The notes under the pieces: model-generated
The model's database searches: none
Told to the model about the DNA's origin: nothing
Seen by the model: the letters and a program-made list of their open reading frames with translations, nothing else
Assembly: GCF_000237925.1 (NCBI RefSeq)
Contig: NC_031495.1
Coordinates: forward strand, 42,590,200-42,654,199
Source: Schistosoma mansoni
Lineage: Eukaryota; Platyhelminthes; Trematoda; Strigeidida; Schistosomatidae
Length of the DNA stretch: 64,000 nucleotides
Direction of reading: 5' to 3'
Translations under genes and position numbers: made by a program
Shown here: positions 1-10,018 of the stretch, one piece after another
How positions within the stretch are numbered: position 1 is the stretch's first letter
Layout of the letters: each line of letters opens with the position of its first letter

Positions 1-1188
1 TAACCTAGATCTAATTTGTTTACGCTCTTCATCGTGTTCAGAGCCTGATGGGATGAGTTTACGCGAATCCATCAGTGAAATAGACTTAGAAGAAATCCAC
101 TGGTTTTTTGGAGCCCTATGGTTTAAATTACTAATAGATGTTACTGCTGTTTCCACAGCTGTTCGTATGTCTTTCCAAGTAGCATCTGGGTCAGTCTCGT
201 TTACAGAACTGCTTAGATGTGAACTCAGTTGTTTCTGGAATTCGCATTTGGCTTTCTCGTCCTCCAGTTCAATCCTAATGGGTCTTCTTTGTGTACCTTT
301 CTTGCGTCCATTGAGGCGCAGACAAATGCGCGCTCGTATTAAAGCGTGATCAGAGTCTAAACAAGTATTCCAATACGATCGACAATCTTCTATTGAGCCT
401 CTCCAACGATGACTGATGACAATATGGTCTATTTGAGTCCATCGTTGGTTTGGTGCAGGTGGTCGCCATGTTAAACGATGTCTCTCCTTATGCTTAAAAT
501 TAGTGCTTGCTAAAAATAAACGATTGTCTGAGCATAGTTGCAACAGACGATCACCATTATCGGTTCGTTGAGCCGGAATACTAAAACACCCACCTAAATG
601 TCTTTCTGTTTGATTTAAGCTGCCTACCTGGGCATTAAAGTCACCCGCTACGACTACTATGTCTGAGCGCTTAGCTTTCTGAAGAAGCTCAGAGAGCTTT
701 CTGTAAAAGTCATCTTTCACTTCGTCACGGCTGCAGTCAGTGGGAGCGTAGGCAGAAACGACGAAAAGGCAACGACGTGTGTCCCTATCCTTCCGAGTTC
801 TTACGGAGCCATTTAGCCGGACAGCACACAGGCGACTGTTAACGGGGATCCATTCTAGTAGTGCCTGTTCTGCCCTTGTACTGAGTGCTATGCCTACACC
901 TGCAAGTCCACGAGAACTAGCCAACGGGTCGCCAGATACACGGAGGGTGTATTTCGTTGGCTGTCCATTTTGGCGAGGTGAGGTCAAGTGAGTGACCACA
1001 CTAGGATCCTGTATGCGTGTTTCGGAGACACAGCATACATCAATGGTACGAGATTCTAGGGTTTTAGCTAAGGAGGCCTGTTGACCGATTTGGCATAGGG
1101 TACGTACGTTGAAAGCTCCAATGTGTAGTTTGGAGCGAGGTTTTAGTAGACCTGGGACAGTGTTTCGCGCACTAGAATCGTTGGCCAT
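1..1188 (-). CDS. Non-LTR retrotransposon endonuclease ORF (partial, RTE-like)
   Basis: Reading the minus strand from an ATG at 1188, the frame stays open for 396 codons to the first base of the window with no stop, so it is truncated by the edge. The product is an apurinic-like endonuclease/exonuclease/phosphatase domain as found at the N-terminus of non-LTR retrotransposon polyproteins. Visible motifs are GAFNVRTL near the start, VSETR, SAYAPTD, the catalytic AGDFNAQVG, an IDHIVIS-type motif and the terminal SDHALI histidine motif. These residues cleave target DNA before target-primed reverse transcription. The region after SDH looks like the linker before the reverse transcriptase, which would lie left of the window. 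The remnants at 29250 and 57857 may be 3' parts of the same family. RTE-like assignment is by motif memory; the exact family name is not claimed. Confidence 0.85.
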   Translation of the reverse strand, partial: MANDSSARNTVPGLLKPRSKLHIGAFNVRTLCQIGQQASLAKTLESRTIDVCCVSETRIQDPSVVTHLTSPRQNGQPTKYTLRVSGDPLASSRGLAGVGIALSTRAEQALLEWIPVNSRLCAVRLNGSVRTRKDRDTRRCLFVVSAYAPTDCSRDEVKDDFYRKLSELLQKAKRSDIVVVAGDFNAQVGSLNQTERHLGGCFSIPAQRTDNGDRLLQLCSDNRLFLASTNFKHKERHRLTWRPPAPNQRWTQIDHIVISHRWRGSIEDCRSYWNTCLDSDHALIRARICLRLNGRKKGTQRRPIRIELEDEKAKCEFQKQLSSHLSSSVNETDPDATWKDIRTAVETAVTSISNLNHRAPKNQWISSKSISLMDSRKLIPSGSEHDEERKQIRSRL

Positions 1189-1850
1189 GGTGACACTTGA
1201 GAAAGAAACCGAAAGAGGAAGTTTAGTGTTGAAAGTTAAGGTAGAAGGAATAGTAGGAATTGAAGGAGATTAATTATGAATACAGTGGTCTTAAGTGCTG
1301 TTAGAGGTATGAGGGCAGTTATCACTTCCCGGTTGCCCACACCGTGGAAGGATTCTTCTAGGGGTACCTGAAAAGGAAATTGGGTTAGAAGTGGTCTTAA
1401 TGACCTGAGAGCGTGACCGCAGTGCCCAAGGGACAACTGCTTGAGGTCGGTCACACACGACCTTTTTCTGGGTAGTTTTTGTGTTAGCTCCGTACTTGTT
1501 GGGACCTTACCGCCGGAGACGGATATCCGTGGGATAAGGCGAGGTGTGCATTTTTAGGGTCGACCTTTTCTAACCCCACCCCTCCTTGTGGGAAGGCAGC
1601 ATCGCTGTCATGCTGGTTGTCTGAAGGAAACACCTTACTGCTGTCACACCTCTGTACAGTCAGCAGTACGACTTCGCCTTCGGACCTTGGGCTTGCTGCT
1701 TTTAGTCTCACCGCTCTTTAAACGACCTGCCTGGCATGGTAGGACCTTGAGGGACGATTGTTCCAGCCAGTATAGCTCGATTGATTCATCACGATAGGCA
1801 AGCCCGACCACCACGTCAAGGTAGCAGCAACGGTCGGGTCTTAGTCATTA
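1189..1850 (-). other. 5' leader of the minus-strand non-LTR element
   Basis: This stretch lies upstream of the endonuclease start on the minus strand. It is GC-richer than the AT-rich DNA beyond 1860, and several short frames are interrupted by stops. The change in base composition near 1850 suggests the 5' end of the element. The plus-strand segment 1798-1840 contains two copies of a CGACC/GGTCGGG-type inverted motif that could form a stem. No protein is recognised. Confidence 0.5.
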
Positions 1851-1859
1851 AACCAAGTA

Positions 1860-4800
1860 CATTGAAATGCGGATGAAAACTTTACGGCTCTAAAAATGAC
1901 ATGATAGTCTAGGTTAATATATGTGGTTAGATTTGAAATAATATAAAGTTTATTGAGTCTGACTTTAATATGACGTCAAACAAATGACCACAATAAATTT
2001 TTACTAACCCCTTCAGAATCACTTTCATCCGTTACGTATTCTAACGACTGGTTTACTTGCCATGCACACTTACGACGAAATTCCAATCTCGCTTTGCACT
2101 TTCTGTACCAACATTGGATTATCACAGCAGCTTGAAAAGCTAAAATAATAAGTTATAGTGCACTTTCTAACTCATTGACATAGATTATCAATCCTAGGAT
2201 TCTAAACTAGCAAGTGCAAAAATGTTGGATACTACACTATATTGATAACTAAGAAATACTAAGTATATGCTCGAATTTCTGACCTATGATCTTACTAGGG
2301 ACAAGTTAAATGCTTAACAAACCCTACTTCGTCAAAATAACTTTGATAAAAGTTAGTATCAAATGTTGGTGAACAGTAAGCCAACTACTTCAGTAGCCAA
2401 AAGTCAATTACTTCATTTAATTGTGAGTCTACAGCTTTCACTGACAATACTCAAGATTTAATGCTGCAAATATAAGTTTCATCGAAATCTAATACCTGAC
2501 GTTGGAAATCCACAATCTGAACACTCAAAATGGAAACCAAATGATAAATGAGAAGGTAAATTTTAGTCACATCTACACGTAGTTGCTAGTATACACAACA
2601 GGTAGGGCGATAGCTTAGGTTAGAACCCGATTTCACTCATTCCGGTCCGGTGGGCTGGGTAGAATCATCAGTTCTCCCAAAAAAAGTGGCTCAATGTTAA
2701 GAACAGCAACTTGCACTCAAGAAATAAGTTAAACTAAGACATATGATGAACCGAGTATCTAGAGTTATCTTTTGCCGAACATTACCACCTATAAGTGTTC
2801 GAAATAGAGATTGGAGTGAATTGAAAAGCATTTATTTAACTTGTAATACATATATGGTCTAAAATGGCCTAAGGTGAACTACAGTGGATTAGATCATTGT
2901 ATTTTGTCAACCTTTCACAGTTGTCAGTTATAGTGTACAGTGAGTTTTTTTGATGTCTTACTTCGATGATTTTTTTTCTCACAAAACCTACGATTCAAAC
3001 AGAAATAACCGGTGAAGAACTAGAAATGTGATAGGTTTAATTGTTATCGACTGTAAATCGTAATTCTCAGGCAAATGGCAGGTAAGTTTCAGATTTACAA
3101 AAAGCGAGTAACGTATAAATCCACATTAGGAATTAACACTAGAATCGACTGAAACGCCCGGTAACTTAGCTGTTTCATGTAAGATTTTCGAATCAAAAGC
3201 CACTTCTGAATGCAACTACGTTTGGATACCTTGTAGCATGTGCGTAACTGAAATATATAAATTGAAGAGACAAGTGTTTAAAACAACTTGCATCATAACG
3301 TTTATGTGATCCATTATCTAGTTCAGATGTTCCACAAAATCTTGTAGCTCAACTGAGTAATACTAAAAATCACATTACTTTAAATTGATCCACTATTACA
3401 CTAAGATCTGTATAGCTTACCACAGCATATATATATAATGCAAACGAAATGGGATATTATGAAACAATTTCGGGTTATCGTGTGAGGTGAATTTTCTAGC
3501 GTATATACGTTGCTCAAAAAATGCTGGACGATATTAGTTACTTTAAAAACAATCAGTCCCATTTAAAAATTTTGATAGTGTGATGAGATAGAATTGATTC
3601 GAATATTTCAAATAGTTGACTCTGCTTTCATGAATAAATCTCTTGAGAAATAAGTGTGTGACCATACTGTTCCAAATGTGTTGTGCAAACTCCATCTCAT
3701 CACATAATCGAAACATATTAGATACATGTTGTGAGCGTGCCCTTACGAAACAGTGATATCTTGCATTACATACGTGCAGAATTGCTAATTAAATATGACA
3801 AGCACTTACATAAATTTTGGTCAGCATTAACAATCTTTCCTTTCCTTCCAAACATCATAAAAAATTAACAGTTCATAGTCCCATAACATGTGTTATGTGG
3901 TTGCACTTTTTAGACTCCTAGTATTAGGCAAGCTAACTAATATAACTAAATTCGAAGTGTTTTGTCGGTGAGCTGTAAAATAAAAAACAGTCAGATAACA
4001 AAGACAACAACGTATAAAAATTGTGCTTGTTACAATATAACTACTACGGTGTGGGTGAATGACTAGCAAGATATCAAAGCAAAACGTCTTTTCTTTTATC
4101 ACATGTCGATAAGGTATATTTGCAAGTGACGCTTCATATAGATCTACAACACAAACAATACACTATGAGTGCAAATGGTACAGATATCTATATAAATACC
4201 GACACTTCTATACACTGCATGTAAGCGATTACGTCTAGATATAATCATAAATAGATAGTCCTTTTCGGTAAATCACAGACAAATTTTATTTTGTCCCACA
4301 AGGTTTACAGTAAATATGATAGTACATACGACATCCATATGTTTTAACCGAGTTCCAAGATGTTCAACTTCCTGCCTCTCTAAAATAGTTCATATGTGGT
4401 GCATCCAGACCCACTTATTGAACTAATTTGTATCACTACACATTATGGCACATTTTTCAGTAGGAAACAAGTTGAAAGGGTGTCTAGTGAAAGATATCGA
4501 AAAGCTAGCAGTGTCCTTAGATTAAGAACAAGCAGCCGATGTTTTCTTGATGACAGATTTATCCTCTAAATACGATTGTTATTACGTGGGATTACAGGAG
4601 ACAAGCGGAAAATGCCCTATGATAACAATCTAAGTTTACATTTTAGACACCGACGCTTATAAAGGATGTATGGGGGTAACTAGATTACAAACTTGGGACT
4701 ATGGAGAGTTTGGTCCCATATTTAGTTTTAATCCGACCCATGTTCAATGAATATAATCCCAACTTTCGTGATCTAATTCATCCGTAGTTAACAACTCAAA

Positions 4801-5400
4801 TGATCTCTCAAGCACCTGAGATCTGACTTTATGGATTATTTGAACAGTCAATATGAGGATATTACATAAATACAGTACTCAACACAGACATGTCGAATTC
4901 ACACAAGCGTATACCCACTACAGAATGCAAGCAAGTGATTTAGATTTGTGATGTTCGGATATAATGAGTACTTTGCATATTGTTATGCGCCCAATTTGAA
5001 GTATAATACTGAATTGCTTCTGACTTTAGTAGTGGCCTAGCCGTGATTGTAAGACTGTTCTAGGAAGCCCTAGTTTTTGAACTCATGTCTACTACTGTTA
5101 CTTACCACCGTTAGTCTATTCATAAGTACTGTGCCCATTTGTGCGATTAGTCATATATCTTCATCTGCATAATATATGCTTGTTTATCTGCTTACCAACC
5201 TTGCTTTGACATTTTCCTGGTCTGCACAACTTGAGATACTTCAACTACTCAACACTTCATACACATCCCCCTCATACATTACATTTCACACCAGTCCAAC
5301 TCAAATTAAACCTGTGGAATACAATCTTGGCCTATCACAATTTGGCTACCAGTGCTTGACACTGTGACGTGAAATTACCTTCCTATACAGTTACTTATAA
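1860..5400. other. AT-rich DNA, no gene recognised
   Basis: About 3.5 kb of AT-rich sequence with only short frames. None shows a recognisable domain or a convincing splice-bounded exon. It may be intergenic or intronic. Confidence 0.5.
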
Positions 5401-5404
5401 TTCT

Positions 5405-5545
5405 AGTGCCAGCCCAATTGCCCTATTTGGGGGTTTTCCCCAAAGTTTGGAGAAATATTAGTGTTTTCGCGCTATCTCCCCAAAAGTTCCGATAGCGGCT
5501 TCCCCAAAATAAGAAGATTGATAGTGTAATTGGCATTCGAACACC
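5405..5545. repeat. CCCCAAA-rich short repeat-like segment
   Basis: Several CCCCAAA motifs occur within about 110 bp, and one copy of the complementary TTTGGGG lies just before them. The segment starts near GCCAGCCCAATTGCCCTA and ends near TAGTGTAATTGGCATTC, giving imperfect inverted ends. This could be a small non-autonomous element. The evidence is weak. Confidence 0.25.
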
Positions 5546-5624
5546 ATTCCAATTAGATTCTATGTACAATTAGCGTACGGAATAATCCGTATATTAATCC
5601 ATAATACTAATTTGCTTTATAAAG

Positions 5625-5674
5625 CTACTTGATGTATATTTGAATAATATATTATTCAAATATACATCAAGTAG
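5625..5674. repeat. Perfect 50-bp palindrome
   Basis: The two 25-base arms are exact reverse complements with no spacer between them. The left arm begins CTACTTGATG and the right arm ends CATCAAGTAG, with an AT-only centre. It can form a cruciform in DNA or a hairpin in RNA. No open frame crosses it, and its function is unknown. Confidence 0.95.
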
Positions 5675-5679
5675 TATGA

Positions 5680-8561
5680 CTATTTAAATGTTTAGTCAAT
5701 CTGTTTATTTTAAGTCACCCAGAATGATAATACGAATGCAACAATAACCGAGAAAATAGTCACATACATCATTAATAAACAAAACCTTACTATTGAACAG
5801 CCACGAACTAGTGATTTCAAAACTCCCTCCTACTTACTTAATATGTATTATCAGTACAAATAGATTCAGGTTCGTCATTTGAGCGGAGAGCAGAGATTTA
5901 AGCAAGAAATCTCCTAGTCTGTTTCTCCTTGTACTTATTCTACCCTTGGATATGTCAAGCGAAGCCGTAAACGCATACTTCAGAAATGTTTTTAATTTTG
6001 ACTATAACCTTGTTGTGTTTTTAGTTGTTCTGGCCTAGCTAGGAATGAAAGAAAGGGCATATTCCTGGTGTCTAATGTAAGGAAGCGGGAAGAGATCCAA
6101 TTCACAAAGCCACTCGTCATAAACTTCAGCACATCTAGGGTTGAATGAGTAGTGATCCTCTTATCCTGGAGCACGTAATTTGATTAACACTTTAGACTAT
6201 GAATTAAGCCCTATACACAGTCTCCGAACTTTAATCTTACTATTGCATCTAGCCTATATTCATTTGATTTTGCGTAGGTCGGTCGACAGCAGTCTTTGTT
6301 ATCCCGGCCCTGCCTAAATGATTTCACCTTTAGGATCGATTAACCATCCTGATCTCTTTAGGTTATTCTGTATTCTCACATATTCATCCTCTTCGATTAT
6401 TAACTTGACGCCTTTTGAGTCCTTACTTACTCCCTCGCATGTGTAAATTCCACAACTTGTATTCTCCAAATTGCTTATTTCAACATATAAACATGATTCA
6501 TACTCAATACCTCTGACATGCGAGTTTTTCGATCTCCTTATTCACCCTCTTATCAATAGCTTGTGCCTTACATGGATACAAAGAATATCCGGACAACAAA
6601 TATAGTTGGTATCTGGCTCTTATTTTTTAATCTTTATTGAAATGATTATTAGATAGATAACCTAAATTATATAGGATCTATTTCTCCATGGTCCCCAAAT
6701 GCCCTGGTACATGAGAGGATGGAAAGAACCTCCTCTCCCCCTCGAAATCCTTTCATATGGCTACATGTACGTAGCCACTGTCAGGGCAGTCCTGCTCATT
6801 GCCGTCTCGTGGTGGGAGTATTGCTTGCAAATTTGAAAGAAAACGCTTAAACCGGGTTGATGGGTAGAGAAAGTACACCTGGAATTGTTAGAAAACTTTG
6901 ATCACAGGTCAGTCGTGCACATGGGCTGCAGGATCCTGAGAGTACAAATGGCTCAAGAACCTATCCTTGATATCCGGTTACCATGAAACCGCACCTTCTA
7001 ATGTTGCCTCAGTCCCAGGTGGACTAGGCCTCCAGGTCGAAGAATTGGGGAGTGACTTCTTGGAGCCTGGGTAGTACCCTACGACACACACAAACCAAGT
7101 GATGATCAGAACCGAAAAAAGTACTCTTGCTTGTATTTGTACTATCACAAATTGTATCTAAAGTTATTTGGTGACATTTGTTTACATTTTATGTTGCATA
7201 ATTCCTCTATTCTATTGGTTACATATTTCGTATATTCCTTTCCGACTCATACAGAAGGTTGTCCATGGTCAGGAACCTGTTCTGTCTGGACGTTCTCAAG
7301 TCACTGATTGGTTGAAAGTCGAATGCTACCACCTAATCAGCCTTTCTGAAATCATGTATACCGTTCAACCTGACTTCCTTCAGCGTTCGCACACCAATGC
7401 AAATCGAACTACAGATAGGATTGGACATATCGAAACAAGTCTCAAAATCTATATCTTTTGTCCATCCGAGACCTGTATTCAAGACTCTTGTAAATTGCTA
7501 CATATTATCTCGCCATTTGCTGCATCGAAAAGCTTGCTCCAGGTGCCTTTATCGGGAGGACCCCTTGGCATCATCGTCTGATTACCCTAGGGTTGCAGCC
7601 TCACTAAGCACCAGAGCTCAGGTAGGTCTAATCCCCAATAAAAGTCAACTGTGAGCTCTTGGATTAGAGAGCTTTATCAAAGTGAAAGGAAGTAGGTAAG
7701 AGAAATGATGAGTTTTCTCCATCTAGTACTGCACTCTGCCAGACTGCAACTTGATGCGATCTACGTCTATTTCAACCACCAGTTAGGTGTTCGCCCACGG
7801 AAAGTGTGATTGACAGATATCGCAGTATCAGAATTTCATATTCGCGCCGCTTATTACTTGTAATTGAAAAACAAGGAACCACTTCAATTCAACGACGAGA
7901 AGTAAGAGCACCAAGACTGGTACAAGTGAAGATTTGTTAATCCCAGGACACGACGACCCTAACCGAAAATACACTCAGAAAATATTGACTGAAAACCCAT
8001 TTTGATTGTTAATTAGGATGGAATCATATATATAAAAAACACTCGGAGTTATAAGAAATCACATGCTGCGTTTTATGTTGAGCGCAATTCATGTTAATTT
8101 GAGACAAGAATATGGTGTCTTGGACAAACATCACACCCAAACAAATTGATGTTCTATTGAATAAAATTTCACACTGGAAAGCAAAACAAATACTACAATG
8201 AGTAATTATCACAATGAATGAAAACGTAAGTATGTTGACGAGAATCTTTATGAGTACAAGAATTTTATTTTTGTTTCCATTCACGTCTTCTCGCCTGCCC
8301 TTTTTTCAGTGAAATACGTTGGAATAACCTTCCTTGAAGATTCTATTCGAAAGGTTGTTCTTTATCTTACTCGCTGGGGTCCAGGTCCGTCACGTGGTCG
8401 TGTTGAAGCTTCTAGTTGGATTTTTCAGCTTCATTTGAAAAAAAGCCTACTTAACCTTCAAACTTCTATTCTCTGCTCATTCGTTCAATGCTCATGACTC
8501 AAAAGTCGTTCATAAAGTTAACATTTGCGACGTATTAGTACTATGCAAGCAATCCAGCATT
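5680..8561. other. No gene recognised
   Basis: Intergenic-type sequence. A GC-richer block around 6680-7080 and another around 7240-7650 may be old repeats. Frames at 7168-7581 and 8309-8497 show no domain I recognise and no coding signature beyond chance. Confidence 0.4.
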
Positions 8562-8565
8562 AACT

Positions 8566-8922
8566 TGTAGTGACCGGCCAGTCTCGATAAGAACACGATT
8601 GGAATAATAGAAACAATTATTATTATTGTAACCAATTGTACCAGAGATTGTTTTACTGTATTTGTTTAACTGTATCCGTTTCACTTCTTGTTCCTTATAC
8701 CGCCTGGTTTGGTTCGAGCTTGCTCACGCACTGCTTGTTCGCTTGTACTCTTTGGCACGTCTCGGTATTATTTCGATACCACGAGATCGCCAATAAATAT
8801 ACTTGATCTGGACTAGTAAAGCCTTCTGGTTTACGGGCTATCAAGGGAACCAAGTCATATTTGTACGCGTAATCGAATAGTAGTGGTGATCATAGTCCGT
8901 CCACGACTCGACATCCACTACA
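8566..8922 (+). repeat. 5' LTR of element 1
   Basis: A 357-bp repeat identical by eye to 14037-14393, with 6-bp inverted termini TGTAGT/ACTACA. It should contain the promoter and polyadenylation functions. An AATAAA lies within it, in the stretch CGCCAATAAATATAC. Confidence 0.95.
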
Positions 8923-8924
8923 AC

Positions 8925-8942
8925 TGGTGAGCCGTATTTGGA
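8925..8942 (+). promoter_or_regulatory. Primer-binding site of element 1
   Basis: It begins two bases after the LTR with TGGTGAGCCG. TGG is the complement of a tRNA CCA end. The related element 2 has a better match to the tRNA-Trp 3' end. The motif is repeated about 30 bp downstream (8953 onward), followed by a poorer third copy, so this leader holds tandem PBS-like units. Confidence 0.5.
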
Positions 8943-9131
8943 ACACGCACAACAACTGGTGAGCCGTTGTTGGAACACGCAATACAGCTGGTAACCCAAT
9001 CCATCGAGCACAAGTCAAACTTGGCCAATTCTCCAAACCAGATCAATCCGGTGAGTCTATTTATCTATCCACATCTGTTGCATATATTCGTATTGATTTT
9101 TTTTCAATATATAATATTTTGGCAACTTAAT

Positions 9132-9998
9132 ATGGTAGATAACGATAAGAATAACATAAATATGATAGACTCCGAGATACAGGTTATCAGTTTCCGACCG
9201 GTTCCTTTCATCCCCCATGATCCAGAAGTCTGGTTCGCGGCACTGGAATCTCAATTTGAGATCCGCCGCATAACCAATCAAAGGCAGAAGTACGCCTACG
9301 CTTTGGAATCATTGCCCGGGGATCACCTAACCGCTGTCCGCGAGGTTGTCCTCAATCCCAACGTTCCAAACGTTTATGACCGTCTTAAGGATGCCATCCT
9401 TCGACATTTCCTCCCATCAAGAGAGGAAAGATTGAGGACACTTTTAGCACGTCACCCTATGGGTGATGCTAAGCCGAGCCACCACCTCACGCGCCTGCAA
9501 TCCCTTGCAGGAAACATGACAGTTGACTCTGAGATAGTCAAAGAGTTGTGGTTCGAAGCCTTACCAGTCAGTATCCAGCCAACCCTTACGGCTCTGCTCG
9601 AGGACACCCCGCTCAACAAGGTGGCCCTCATAGCAGATAAGATTCTGGCACGAGTTAACACCAAAGGCGACCATTTGGTTGCTAGTTTTTCCCGTTCTAA
9701 CGTTGATCTCGATGCTAGACGACCTCCGGCTCATGGGGATAGGGACAGATGTATCCATACTCGTCTCAGTTTCCGAGATCGCTCAAAAGTGCCAGCCCCC
9801 TACGCCCCCCGACCCAGGTCACAATCTCGAAAAGCCGTAACGACTCGCCCCAAGCGGGCATCTTCCAAGCCACGCCAGAAGGCGGTTTCGGAAGCGAGTC
9901 CAGGTTGGTGCTGGTTTCACCGTGCTTTCGGAGCCGGTGCCCGTCATTGTCGAGCTCCCTGCTCATACAAGGCGGGAAACTCCTCAGCCGGCGAGTAA
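9132..9998 (+). CDS. Gag, element 1
   Basis: This is the structural protein of the element, expected to form cytoplasmic virus-like particles and package the RNA. The ATG at 9132 is chosen over the longer frame from 8967 because the upstream part lies in the PBS leader and has no Gag-like sequence. The frame gives 288 residues. Near the C-terminus is a CX2HX9CX3C cluster (CWFH, then C, then C) in place of the usual CCHC knuckle, as in CsRn1-type elements. The region before it is rich in Arg, Ser and Pro, fitting RNA binding. The stop TAA (9996-9998) lies inside the stem of the predicted frameshift hairpin, and pol follows in the -1 frame. Confidence 0.88.
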   Translation: MVDNDKNNINMIDSEIQVISFRPVPFIPHDPEVWFAALESQFEIRRITNQRQKYAYALESLPGDHLTAVREVVLNPNVPNVYDRLKDAILRHFLPSREERLRTLLARHPMGDAKPSHHLTRLQSLAGNMTVDSEIVKELWFEALPVSIQPTLTALLEDTPLNKVALIADKILARVNTKGDHLVASFSRSNVDLDARRPPAHGDRDRCIHTRLSFRDRSKVPAPYAPRPRSQSRKAVTTRPKRASSKPRQKAVSEASPGWCWFHRAFGAGARHCRAPCSYKAGNSSAGE

Positions 9999-10018
9999 AT
10001 GCGGCCGTACTCGCCGGC
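9974..10018 (+). promoter_or_regulatory. Predicted -1 ribosomal frameshift signal (gag to pol)
   Basis: The heptamer GGGAAAC at 9974-9980 is phased G GGA AAC in the gag frame, the classic X XXY YYZ pattern. A 6-nt spacer TCCTCA follows. Then comes a perfect 11-bp stem, GCCGGCGAGTA (9987-9997) with TACTCGCCGGC (10008-10018), around a 10-nt loop. The gag stop is within the stem. A -1 shift enters the pol frame, which is open from here through the protease. Confidence 0.85.

Noticed and set aside
53-991. Plus-strand frames at the left edge
   Set aside because: They are antisense to the endonuclease frame and show no domain.
7168-7654. Two overlapping frames of 137 and 85 codons
   Set aside because: No domain, no splice-supported exon and no repeat protein recognised.
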